Assembly: GCF_965227505.1 (NCBI RefSeq)
Contig: NZ_OZ245757.1
Span: 4,898,001-4,962,000, forward strand
Length of the DNA stretch: 64,000 nt
Origin: Pelagibius sp965227505
GTDB lineage: Bacteria; Pseudomonadota; Alphaproteobacteria; Kiloniellales; Kiloniellaceae
Reading direction: 5' to 3'
A model generated the notes under the pieces. It saw nothing but the letters and a program-made list of their open reading frames with translations, did no database searches and had not been told where the DNA came from. Shown here in pieces: positions 29,201 through 36,900 of this stretch. Position 1 is the stretch's first letter. Every line of letters begins with the position of its first letter. Both the position numbers and the translations under genes were made by a program.

Positions 29201-32200
29201 CGGCGATGCCCAGGCGATCTCTGGTTACAAGGCCTGGGCCTATGGCACCAACACCGCCGGCTTCGACGATGCTGATCGTGACAATTCTGCCGGCAACGAC
29301 ACCATCACTGCGGGCAACGGCTCCGACACGGTTTCCGGTGGCGCCCAGGCGATTGCCTACGGCGATGCCTATGCCAAGCAGACCAACCTGGCCGGCGCCG
29401 GCGGAGACAACGAAAGCGGCAACCGTGCCGGCAACGACAAGATCACCGTCAATGGCGGCCACAACAAGGTTGCCGGCGATGCCCAGGCGATTTCGTACTA
29501 CGACGACGCCAAAGCCTACGGCAAGAACGAGGCGGCCGACGATGGCAGTGCTGACGGCAACTATGCCGGCAACGACACCATCCATGGCGGCCATCAGAGC
29601 GAGACCATCTCGGGCGGCGCCCAGGCGATTGCCTACGACGATGCTTATGCCGAGCAGATGAACGACGCCGGCACCGGCAATCTGGATGACGACAACCGCG
29701 CGGGCAACGACGAGATCTATGCCTACGACGGCGATAACAAGGTCGCGGGCGATGCCCAGGCCCTGGCCGGCGACGAGGCGACGGCGGTTTCGGCGAACCA
29801 CGCGGACAGCAACGATAACGAGCCCGACAACACGGCGGACAACCAGGCCGGCAACGACAAGATCGTCACCGGTCAGCACAACGACAAGGTCTCGGGCGAC
29901 GCCCAGGCCATTGCCGACGACGATGCGAAGGCGACCGCCACCAATACTGCTCTGGGCGAAGGCAACCAGGCCGGCAACGATCACATCGATGCCGGTAACG
30001 GCCTGAACAAGCTGGCGGGCGACGCCCAGGCCATCGCCGGTGATTATGCCGAGGCGGAGAGCAAAAATACCGCCAACGGTGCGGGCAACCTGGCCGGCAA
30101 CGACACCATCTTCGGTGGCGACGATGCCGACATCATTGCCGGCGGCTCCCTCGCAATGGGTGACACGGGTTCGGCGACGACCACCAACATGGCGCTGAAC
30201 GGCGGCGTGGCTGGTGACGACTCCATCGAAGGCGGTGCCGGCAGCGATACCATCTCCGGCGAATCCGGTTCCCTCGTGGTGACCGGCGGCACGGCGACGG
30301 CCAACAACAATGCCTTTGCGGGCAGCGGGGCCGGCAACGACATGATCGATGGCGGGGAAGGTCACAATGTCGTGGCCGGCGAGGCCCTGGAGACGGCTGA
30401 TGACGGCGCCCGGGCGTACGCGAACAATACCGCCAATGGCGATCACGCCGGTGCCGGCAACGACTGGATCGGCACGGGTCACGGCTCCGACAAGATCGCA
30501 GGTGACGCCCTGGTTACCGGGGCCAACGGCCTCGCCAAGGTCGTCAACCAGGCGGACGATGGCAATGCCACGGCCGGCAGCGACGACATCGTGACCGGCG
30601 GTGGCAACGACATGGCTGCCGGTGACGCCGCGGCCTTCGGTGCGGGCTCCAAGTCGGAGGCACACAACACCGGCGACTACGGCGGCGGCACGGCCGGCAA
30701 CGACACCATCAACGGCGTTGTTGGTGAGGATTGGCTGAGCGGCGATGCCGGGTCCTTCGGCAGCGACAGCGGCGATGCCACGGCCAAGAACACGGCGAAG
30801 GTGAACGGCAGCAATACGGCCAACTCTTCCGCGGGCAACGATTACATCGTCGCCAGTGGCGAGAACGGGAAAGACCGGATCTCCGGCGATGCCCTGGCCG
30901 CAGGCGTCGGCGCCACCGCGCTGGCGGTGAATATGGCCATGGCCCTGGCGGGCACCAAGGACGCCTTTGCCGGCAACGACACCATCAAGGCCGATGAAGG
31001 CGATGCCGGCGGCGCCGGCGACGGCGACGATTACATCGGCGGCGACGCCCTGGCGACCGCCAAGGATGGGGTTGCCATTGCCCAGAACACCGCAAAGGTG
31101 GATGGTGACAGGTTGAGCGATGCCTACGCGGGCAACGATCACATCTATGGTGACGGCGACAACAACGTCATTGGCGGCGATGCGGCCAGCACCGCCGAGG
31201 ACGGCGGGAACGCCACCGCGACGAACTTTGCCGAGGCCAAGGGCGAGCATGGCAACGAAGCCTTGGCTGGCAACGATTACATCGAGACGCGGAGCCATGA
31301 GCGCTATGATGGGCTCAGTGATGAAAGAGACCTAATCGCCGGCGATGCCCTGACCCGTGGTGACGGTACGACGGCGCTGGCGGACAACGACGGTGAAGCC
31401 AGGGGTAGCGCGTTCGCCAAGGTCGGCAGCGACACCATCCATGCCGGCGACGACAGCGACGCGGTTTCCGGCGCTGCTCTGGCCACCGGCGACGAGGCTA
31501 CGGCCTATGCCGATAACGACGGCAAGGGCCGCAACCATGCCAAGGTGGAGGTCGACAACGACTACATCACCGGCGGCAAGGATCGCGGCAAGCTGGCGGG
31601 TGAGGCCCTGGTGACCGGCGAAGATGCCCTGGCGAAGGCGGAAAACACCGGCAAGGGCAGGAACGACGCTACGGTGAAGGTCGGCAACGACACCATCCAC
31701 GGTGGTTCCGACTTTGACCAGATCTCCGGTGGCGCCCTGGCGACCGGCGATGGCAGCGATGCCAAGACGGTCAACAAGGGCGTGGCGAGAGGCAGCTCCG
31801 AGGTCTACGTCGGCAACGACAAAATCTATGGTGGTCCGGAGTTGTACGATATCGGTGACAAGATTGCCGGCGATGCTTTGGCGACCGGTAAGGATGGTGA
31901 GGCCACGGCCAAGAACACGGCCAATGCTCACGACCACGCTACGGCCGAGGTCGGCAATGACTGGATCACTGGTCGCTTTGGCTCCGATACGATCTCCGGC
32001 GACGCCATGACGGGTCACGACAGTGGCGACGCCACGGCGACCAACACAGCGACCGTGCACAGCGGCGCCTCCGGGGCGACGGCCGAGGCCGGCAACGACA
32101 AGATCTACTCAGGCTCTTTCGACAGCAACGAGAAGATCGCCGGTGACGCCTTGACCCTCAATCACAAAGCGGTCGCGAAGGCGGAGAATACTGCACGGGT

Positions 32201-33551
32201 GAACGACGGGAACGGCGATGGGAACACCGCTTCTGCCGGTAATGACAAGATCGTCTCCGGTGGTAAAGGTGAGCACAGCATTGCCGGTGACGCCTACGCT
32301 CATGGAGATGGCTTGGCGGACGATGACAGCTTCTACATGGCCGTCGTCGAGAACAGTGCCTTCGGGAATGGCTCCTCCGCCGGTAACGATGATATCTATG
32401 TCGGCGGCTACTCCGATGTGGCGGGCGATGCCCTCACCACTGGTGAGTATGGTCATGCGCTGGTGCTGAATCAGGCTCTGGTGGATGACGAGGCCCTTGG
32501 AGGGCAGCGTCAGGCCGGTAACGACACCATCAAGTCATCTGATTGGCGCTATAAGTCTATCGCCGGCGATGCTTTGGCCACAGGCGAGAATGGCAACGCT
32601 AGGGTCCAGAACACCGTTGCCACCGCCGCAGCCGGTGTGATTGTCGGCAGCGATTTCATCGAAGCCGGCAACGGCTGGGATTGGATCTCCGGTGACGCCT
32701 TGGCCACCGACGGCGGCGATGCCACGGTGCTCAACGATCTGGTTGCGGAAAACACCGCGAAGGTGAGCGAAGACACCATCCTTGGTGGCGGCGGCAACGA
32801 CGTAATCGCCGGTGATGCTCTCGCCATCGGCGGTGGCAATGCTTCGGCGACGAACGGCGGCGATGACTCGATCGAGGGTGGGTCTGGCAACGACACGATC
32901 TCCGGCGATGTGCTGGCGCTTGGCGGCGGTACGGCGATCCTGATCGATAACGCCGGCGACGACACCATCGACGGCGGGTCAGGCCACGATGTCATTTACG
33001 GTGACTCCTCGGACGTCAACGATACGATCGGCGGAGATGATGTCATCTATGGTGGCAGCGGCAACGACCTCATCTACGGCGGAGCCGGCGACGACTTTAT
33101 CGATGGTGGTTCGGGTAATGACACCATCTACGGCGGGGCCGGCAATGACACCATCGACGGTGGGTTGGGTAACGACATCATCAACGGTGGCGCTGGAGCC
33201 GATACCTTGACCAGTGGTAGCCTCACGGACACCGACACCTTTGTTTTCGATGGAAGTGCTGGGTTCGGAGCTGATGCAGATACCATCACAGACTTCGATG
33301 ATGGTGTCGGCAATGTAGATATTTTGGACTTGGCGGATCTACTCAACGAGGGCGACTTTGGCGATACGGGTATCGCCGATGCCATCGCCCAAGGATATGT
33401 CACGCTTAACGAGGTGGCGGGTAACCTTGAGGTCTCCGTCGATCTGGACGGGTCCGGGGGCGGTACCTTTAACTCGGAACTCGTCGTAACCCTGAACGGT
33501 GTGACCTTGGCCGATCTCGACGAACTGACCCAGATTGTCGTGGACGGTTAA
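20226..33551 (+). CDS. Giant type I-secreted LapA-like adhesin 2 (lamin-tail, propeller-like, about 75 RTX-like repeats)
   Basis: A 4441-aa acidic secreted protein. Residues 1 to about 190 form a retention module like that of adhesin 1, with the LapG site TAAG at 147-150 (20664-20675). A lamin-tail-like β domain follows (about 207-400, opening LLINEIGVS), then a region resembling β-propeller blades (about 455-700). A few classic RTX motifs come next (LFGAQGADSLYGG) and a poly-Glu tract near 22890-22930. Residues about 935-4260 are some 75 copies (hand count) of a roughly 45-aa repeat, consensus AGNDxIxxGxxxDxVSGDAQAIA followed by an Ala/Asn-rich half with AxAxxxNxA. The end has canonical RTX nonapeptides (GGSGND, GGAGDD, about 33040-33200) and a C-terminal secretion region. 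Only one Cys is visible, in the propeller-like part. It should be cell-anchored until LapG cuts it. The repeat is not a family I can name. Confidence 0.92.
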   Translation: MTDDLTRGYEGQDDITAESAENTPETTFISGSEGSAAVVGQAAAPVNVARPAPGQTVEVQAAPGQVYNLTFPPGGAQVQVQGENFILAFDDNGDGTPDSQIVFLDLVTVVEAGDAPTFTVAGTEVGADVLLNQALALAGQDDATLETAAGQGPQGTGATQYSDDFNETITLLDALGVIDPTLLEFGLIGVEPDEILLAEVEEVEVPLLINEIGVSVRMEVPDLPGTEDPGTPGDYGDEQLFSVASEDSEEEPREYNFVELVNTSGEAFDASGLTLEILNPAGEVVTFTLPGGTVVPANGFVVFYQSSIDPDADGETVFVRIFDAEGNVVGGADVEGADFWALGEDTTDPIAVNLVFENEDGVAESADTFAANLTQAELGGLTDPSFAGAPSDFGSPLIDLNFETFNGQFTGNHHIFSRVDLDDTDSQSDWTTNNTPTDGLLNNTNLLELVAFSAGGGTGGEEPGSGLVRVDLKTGETTAVGDITFEGEILDIAGLTFGQGEDACFLFGYEDDNDRIVKLDPETAEVLEVWTLDGEGVAIDRPGFTFASDGKLYVIGQGEGVFEVNLAGDGTFSLSLVTAANLGTGFELTSLAADPNDPDILYAMGLDGGGTVKLFTISVSTGTVTELPGVITENSGDDEFGLSFDAFGRLWAIDENNERAFQVDPATGAEIPDTSVNLSTVGLPTGFSFESLAIQQVGIDENPWDPLNDDLNPGQVNDDPLAGQNFIQATDPEGEQLEGRGGPDFLFGAQGADSLYGGSEEDYLEQSEKVLEQGIDLLEDALNGDGFEGAAGLNHKPFFNDHNDFLFGEAGDDEMYGGSGGDFMIGGQGDDSLDGGTGDDQIYGDGAGDIDGDGSEGTDGLPDDDQNHEGHDVIAGDALNNVSALFAEDEQEEEEEEEDDGETEVALASMMLAEVDQVVSIPEDIDIGAALAILGGNDTIVAGNGDDKVSGDALATGEDVALALSYSDDSIKRPEDGFGNEDSGFGNDVISGDEGADSIGGDAAAITSGGDYGGLAVAVAKNLAIFGASKADVGSDSIDGGDDDDVIGGDALAVAGGGDGGEGGSGAAYAISYNAAEDGGDAGNDYITGDGDYGSGSGSEFSSEYGGNDRIGGDAAAMGDHATAKAYNTAEGRSSTAGNDTIYGDAVYGDGGEGYTGGNDSIGGDAAAFGKYTATSKAFNTAVDGDEGSAGNDYINAGGGENKVAGDSQAIAEYGSASAYGENTAGDGGSDDGNNAGNDTIHGSVWGADHISGGSQAIAGHTAFAKQSNHAGGENSADDDNNAGNDKIYAYNGENTVAGDAQAIGTGYYSTATAKSHNHTEGDDNKAANNSAGNDTIHAGHQSDKVSGDAQAIAGYDAKAWSTNKAEGDGNDAGNDYIDVGRGHNRVAGDAQAISYHDDAYAYGDNRALDGDGNNAGNDTIHAGNDSDTISGGAQALAKDWAYAEQKNHAGSNRSGDDYNDAGNDKIYAGRGDNVLAGDAQAISSHNDAKAYSHNHANDDDKNRAGDDKIESGNGKDRVSGDAQAIAKDLAWSISENKAEGGSYNNAGNDYIDASHGDNLIAGDSQAISSHGTAKAFGKNTAVEDDDNNAGNDTIKSGNDKDTISGGSMAVAAGFAYANQINYADKGDAGNDSIESDLGSPDDHDEVAGDAMARSLGDDKNDAVAVSINTANGWTGDAGNDTIKAGGGNNYVAGEAMAVNTGDDAKAYADNTATNGAEAGNDKIYTGNHNDVVSGGTQARAKDFAKADTDNLATGYKSSAGNDYIDVGGGWWNKVAGDAQAIAKNIAKAFGNNDAKYGDDNDAGNDTIYAGWGSDTISGGSQAIAGNNAYAEQNNHAGAWATDDDNRAGNDEIHAYDGKNVVAGDAQAIGENFLSVAKAKSHNHAQGDDEEAANNQAGDDKIYTGKDDDKVSGDAQAIAVKYAEARSENKALGDGNLAGNDHIEAGGGDNKVAGDAQAIAGGIAKAYGTNTAGFDDADRDNAAGNDTITAGNGSDTVSGGAQALAGVYAYAKQTNLAGAGGDNESGNRAGNDKITVNGGHNKVAGDAQAISYFGNADAYGKNEAADDGSADGNYAGNDTIYAGDQSDSISGGAQAIAHNDAYASQRNDAGTGDRDDDNRAGNDEIHAYDGHNKVAGDAQALAGDDATAVSVNHADSTDNENDNTADNQAGNDKIYTGQHNDSVSGDAQAIADDEAKATATNTALGEGNQAGNDYIDAGNGMNEVAGDAQADSENGNADAESNNTANGAGNTAGNDTIFGGNDADLIAGGSLATGDTGSAVTNNVANDGGVAGEDSIEGGAGGDTISGDSGSVVVEGGTATANNTAGSYSAAGNDYIDAGSGNNVVAGDAQERAYNNAVAQAYNTADGYKADAGNDEIHAGHQNDKVSGDAQAIAEYDAKATSHNKAFGKYSDAGNDYIDVGHGHNKVAGDAQAISYYDDAKAYGRNDAKDGDYNDAGNDTIHAGNGSDTISGGAQAIAKDDAYAQQINHAGGSKGDDDNNDAGNDEIYAGRGHNVLAGDAQAYSSHDDATAYSHNHAKDDEDNRAGNDKIISENGGDRVSGDAQAIAKDKALSTSENKAEGDDDNEAGNDYIDASHGDNLIAGDSQAISSHGSATAYGENTANDGSGNDAGNDTIKSGNDKDTISGGAMAVAAAAAFAKQVNAADKGDAGNDWIGSDEHPDDDDEVAGDAMARSKGWGYNDAVAVSENTADGRTGDAGNDTIKAGDGDNYVAGEAMAVNTGDDAEAYADNTATGGAEAGNDDIYGGSDEDVVSGGTQARAKDVAKADTDNLATGHGSSAGNDYIDVGGGWWNKVAGDAQAIAKNIAKAFGNNNAKYGDDNTAGNDTIYAGWGSDTISGGSQAIAGNNAYAEQNNHAGESATDDRNKAGNDKIYAYDGKNVVAGDAQAIGKNDHSVAEAKAHNHAQGEDEEAANNQAGDDKIVTGKDDDKVSGDAQAIADKYATATSENKALGDGNLAGNDHIDAGGGHNKVAGDAQAISGYKAWAYGTNTAGFDDADRDNSAGNDTITAGNGSDTVSGGAQAIAYGDAYAKQTNLAGAGGDNESGNRAGNDKITVNGGHNKVAGDAQAISYYDDAKAYGKNEAADDGSADGNYAGNDTIHGGHQSETISGGAQAIAYDDAYAEQMNDAGTGNLDDDNRAGNDEIYAYDGDNKVAGDAQALAGDEATAVSANHADSNDNEPDNTADNQAGNDKIVTGQHNDKVSGDAQAIADDDAKATATNTALGEGNQAGNDHIDAGNGLNKLAGDAQAIAGDYAEAESKNTANGAGNLAGNDTIFGGDDADIIAGGSLAMGDTGSATTTNMALNGGVAGDDSIEGGAGSDTISGESGSLVVTGGTATANNNAFAGSGAGNDMIDGGEGHNVVAGEALETADDGARAYANNTANGDHAGAGNDWIGTGHGSDKIAGDALVTGANGLAKVVNQADDGNATAGSDDIVTGGGNDMAAGDAAAFGAGSKSEAHNTGDYGGGTAGNDTINGVVGEDWLSGDAGSFGSDSGDATAKNTAKVNGSNTANSSAGNDYIVASGENGKDRISGDALAAGVGATALAVNMAMALAGTKDAFAGNDTIKADEGDAGGAGDGDDYIGGDALATAKDGVAIAQNTAKVDGDRLSDAYAGNDHIYGDGDNNVIGGDAASTAEDGGNATATNFAEAKGEHGNEALAGNDYIETRSHERYDGLSDERDLIAGDALTRGDGTTALADNDGEARGSAFAKVGSDTIHAGDDSDAVSGAALATGDEATAYADNDGKGRNHAKVEVDNDYITGGKDRGKLAGEALVTGEDALAKAENTGKGRNDATVKVGNDTIHGGSDFDQISGGALATGDGSDAKTVNKGVARGSSEVYVGNDKIYGGPELYDIGDKIAGDALATGKDGEATAKNTANAHDHATAEVGNDWITGRFGSDTISGDAMTGHDSGDATATNTATVHSGASGATAEAGNDKIYSGSFDSNEKIAGDALTLNHKAVAKAENTARVNDGNGDGNTASAGNDKIVSGGKGEHSIAGDAYAHGDGLADDDSFYMAVVENSAFGNGSSAGNDDIYVGGYSDVAGDALTTGEYGHALVLNQALVDDEALGGQRQAGNDTIKSSDWRYKSIAGDALATGENGNARVQNTVATAAAGVIVGSDFIEAGNGWDWISGDALATDGGDATVLNDLVAENTAKVSEDTILGGGGNDVIAGDALAIGGGNASATNGGDDSIEGGSGNDTISGDVLALGGGTAILIDNAGDDTIDGGSGHDVIYGDSSDVNDTIGGDDVIYGGSGNDLIYGGAGDDFIDGGSGNDTIYGGAGNDTIDGGLGNDIINGGAGADTLTSGSLTDTDTFVFDGSAGFGADADTITDFDDGVGNVDILDLADLLNEGDFGDTGIADAIAQGYVTLNEVAGNLEVSVDLDGSGGGTFNSELVVTLNGVTLADLDELTQIVVDG
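20664..20675 (+). other. Predicted LapG cleavage site TAAG in adhesin 2
   Basis: Codons for Thr-Ala-Ala-Gly in the context LETAAGQG, at the equivalent place to the adhesin 1 site and followed by a conserved GATQY segment. This is the motif cut by LapG in Pseudomonas LapA. Confidence 0.75.
24230..27350 (+). repeat. First copy of a 3.12-kb super-repeat in adhesin 2
   Basis: This block of about 22-24 small repeats recurs downstream at an offset of about 3117-3120 bp. For example, the GGCTGGTGG segment coding GGGWWNKVAG starts at 25531 and again at 28648, and HAGHQ...DKVSGD is coded at about 24240 and 27360. The order of the diagnostic small repeats is preserved. Confidence 0.85.
27350..30430 (+). 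repeat. Second copy of the 3.12-kb super-repeat in adhesin 2
   Basis: Tandem partner of 24230-27350. The coding order matches unit by unit up to the IAGGSLA/ISGxSGS pair (27000-27180 against 30120-30290). The copies have diverged by substitutions and small length changes, so this duplication is older than the 903-bp repeats of adhesin 1. Confidence 0.85.
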
Positions 33552-33591
33552 CGGACACCCTTTATCTCAGCGATCTTTGCTCAGTTTTGAT

Positions 33592-33625
33592 GGGCCCGGC
33601 GGGAAGCCGCCGGGCCCTTTTCTTT
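33592..33625 (+). terminator. Rho-independent terminator after adhesin 2
   Basis: An 11-bp perfect GC stem (33592-33602 with 33607-33617) closes a GAAG loop and is followed by TTTTCTTT. It lies 41 bases after the adhesin 2 stop codon. Confidence 0.93.
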
Positions 33626-33984
33626 GCCGGCGCTCGCCCGGCCGCGGCTTCTCAAACGCTACGGATTCGCGTGCGGGGTATCCTCGGATTGCCCGGGCTG
33701 CCGGCGCGTTCGCGCGGGAGTGTAGTGCTCCGCCCGTCCGTCGCTTCATAAGCGGACGGCTGCCGCCGCCATGCAATCGGCGGCTTAGCGACTGTCCGAA
33801 CACACACATATCCCCGTACTTGCCCCATTTAGGTTTCTCGATTTTTCGGCCCGCCGGCCTGAGATTTTCGCGTCAGCGGTGCGGTGCGGCCGGTCGTGGG
33901 GCGCTCTGGGGAGGGCGCGCCTCGACGTGATGGAGTCCGTCCCGAACCGCCGCGGACGAGGTCTTGGCGATGGGAGATGGAGCC
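33626..33984. other. Intergenic region upstream of adhesin 3
   Basis: About 360 bases without a convincing gene. The AAGTTTTCTTGT element found before adhesins 1 and 2 is absent. GGGAG at 33972-33976 is the ribosome binding site for the ATG at 33985. No promoter can be pointed to with confidence. Confidence 0.4.
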
Positions 33985-36900
33985 ATGGATGTACAGGAGC
34001 CGCGATCCGGCGGCACAGCCGATTCCGGAACTCCAGGCTGGAACGAGCGGGAGAACGCAGACAGTGTCGCCCCGCCGCTGATCATTCCGCCCGCGGAGCC
34101 GGTCTCCGCAAGGCCTGAGGTGGCGCTCAGCGCCGGGCCGCCGGCCGGTGAAGAGACTGCGGGCGGCCAGGGTGCCGTCATCGTCCTCGGCCAGGCCGGC
34201 GCGGCCCAGGTGCTCACCGAGCCGGGCGCCGGCCAGGTGATCTCGATTCCGTCCCGTCCCGGCGACAGCTATGTCGTTGAATTCGACCCGACCGCCGCCC
34301 GCGTCAGCACCGAGGGCCGCGACCTGATCCTGGATTTCGGCCAGGACGGCGGCGGGCGCATTGTCTTCAGCGACTTTGCCGACGCCATCGGCCAGGGCGG
34401 AGGGCCGAGCTTTCAGATCGGCGGCCAGACCCTGGCCGGTCAGTTGATCTACGGGCAGGCGCTGGCGCTCAACGATCCGGACCTTGAACTTGTGGTGGCC
34501 GCCGGGCCCGGCGCGCAAGGCTCCGGCGCTTCGGTCTATGATGACAACCTCGGATCGATCATCGAACTGCTGCTGGGTCAGGACGTGATTGGCGCCACGG
34601 CACCGGAGCTGGCTGCGCCGGCAATTCCCGAGGTCGAGATTGTCGATGAGGAGACGCTGCTGCTGGCTGCTGCGGAGGTGGGGCCGGGCGTCGGGGTGCC
34701 GCCAACCCTGCTGATCAACGAGGTCGGGGTCTCCGCCGCGCTGGACGTGCCGCCGTTTTCCGAAGATGACGGCAGCACCGGCGGCCCCGCGCCGGTGGTC
34801 CTGGCCGACGTCGCCATGCTCTACGACTTCGTGGAGCTGTTCAACAACACGGACGCCGACACCCAGACCTTCGACACCACGCTCGAGATCCTGAACCCTG
34901 CAGGCGCGGTCGTGATCCTGGATCTGCCCGACGGCATCGTTATTCCTGTCGGCGGATTCCTGGGACTTTACCAGGACGCCGCGGCGGGCGAGGGGGGCGA
35001 TGCCACCGTCGTCGGCCGCGTCTTCGATGCTTCCGGGGCCGTGGTGGACGGCTTCGAGATTGCCGATGCCGCGCCCTGGTTGCTGGGGGACGACACCACG
35101 GCGCCCATCGCAGTGAACCTGATCTCAGGAGATGGTGATGCTCTCGACACCTTCGCGGCCAGACTCACCACCGCCGAACTCGGCGTGCTGACCGGCCCCG
35201 TCTGGACGCCCAACCCGCTGGTTCCGGATAACCTGGATCTTTCACTCGACACCTTCAACAGCCGCTTTACCGGCGACCATCAGGTCTTCTCGAGGGTTTT
35301 CGACGAGCGCGACGAAGCTTCCGGGGCGCCCATCGACAGTGACAGCGAAGCCGACTGGACGACCAATACCATTCCGACCGACGGGGCCCTGAACACGCTG
35401 TACGGTGGTGATGGGGCCGACCGCGACCCCAATCCTGCCGACCCTCTGCGGGACAATCTTGACCCCGGCCAGGCCCACCCGGACCCCTTGGCGGGGCAGA
35501 CGGTCCTGGCTGCCGCGGCGGCGGGGGAATTGCTGGAAGGCGGCGCGGGCCCGGACTTTCTTTTCGGTGCAGCCGGCGACGACAGCCTCTATGGCGGCAC
35601 CCAGGATCTCGCCGACCAACAGAGCGATGCTGCCCTGGTCGGCGGTGTCTTCGATGCGCAGGACCACAACGACTTTCTCAGCGGCGATGCCGGGGCGGAC
35701 CGCCTTTTCGGCGGCTCCGGCGGCGATTACCTGGTCGGCGGCGCCGGGCAGGACTCACTCGAAGGCGGCACTGGCAACGACCGGCTGTTCGGCTACGTCG
35801 CGCCGGTCGGCGGCGTGGATGACGACTTCGACCCGGGGCTGGGGCGCAGCACCGAGGCGGATCTCATTGCAGGCGATGCGCTGGGGCTTCCCGACCCGGA
35901 TGGTGGAGCGTCCATTTCGGCCACGCAGCGCAACGGCGGCGGGGACGACACCATTGACGGCGGCCTTGGCGATGATCTGATCGCGGGGGAGGCCCTCGCG
36001 GCAGGCAACGGTCTGGTGGGCGCGTCGGTGTTGAACAGCGATGCCGAGGGCCCATCCGGTCCCACCGGCAACGACGCCATCGAAGGCTTTGACGGCTTTG
36101 ACACCATTGCCGGCGAGGCGCTGGCCGATGCCGGAAGCGGCAACGCAGCGGCGATCGTCGAGAACGCGGCCGACCAGGGCCGCGAGGTCGGCAATGATAC
36201 GATCCGCGGCCTGGGCGCCCGTGATGTCATTGCCGGAGAGGCTTTCTCGTCGGCCAGTGGTGACTCCAGCGCTCTGGACGTGGTGAACCGGGCGACCGAT
36301 GGCGCTGCGGGCAACGACAGCCTGGACGGCGACAGCGGTTACAACGTCATTGCCGGTGAAGGCATTCAGGGCGGCGGCCGCATTCCCGCTGCGGTAACCA
36401 CGAACGACGCGCTGGGGCCGACCGCGTCGGCCGGCAACGACACGATCACCGCTACGGAGGGCAACGATACGCTTGCAGGCGAACTATTGTCCTTTAGAGG
36501 TCCCAGCTTCGACAGCACGGTGGAAAACCTGTCGGAAGACGGCGGATCCGCCGGCAATGACCTGATCCGCGGTGGTGACGGCAACAACCAGATCTCGGGC
36601 GATTTCGCGGGACTGGACGCGACCCGCTTCGTCGGCAACCGCCTGGCGTACAACCAAGCCGACCAGGGAAGCTCCGGCGGCGACACCATCGGCAGTGGGT
36701 CCGGAAGGGATGTCATTGCAGGCGACGCCCTGGGGGTCTCGCGTTTTGCAGTGGCGGATGCAGTCAACGCAGCGCTCGGCGCCGAGGGGCGGGCCGGCGA
36801 TGATCGCATTTCGGACGGCGGCGGTGGAGACCGTACCTCCGGCGATGCCCTTGCGAGCGGCCGGGAGGGAGCGGCGGCGACCGCAGCCAACACTGGCGAA

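Larger units (their letters stand above)
23030..33000 (+). repeat. Array of about 75 RTX-like repeats of roughly 45 aa
   Basis: Each unit of about 130-150 bp encodes AGND(T/Y/K)I, a short Gly/Asn/Asp turn, (V/I)(S/A)G(D/G)AQAI, and then an Ala/Asn-rich strand such as AYAxQxNxA. Units alternate regularly between SGG/SGD and AGD types. Length variation sits in the Asp/Asn-rich joints. The count was made by eye. Confidence 0.88.

Noticed and set aside
23790..31298. A 2502-codon open frame on the minus strand opposite adhesin 2
   Set aside because: It mirrors the sense repeat array (period about 45 codons) because the repeats avoid antisense stops. It has no start signal and no independent protein features.
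23030..33000. CRISPR-like array
   Set aside because: The repeats are in frame within one long coding sequence, vary in length, and the intervals between them are related and not unique spacers.
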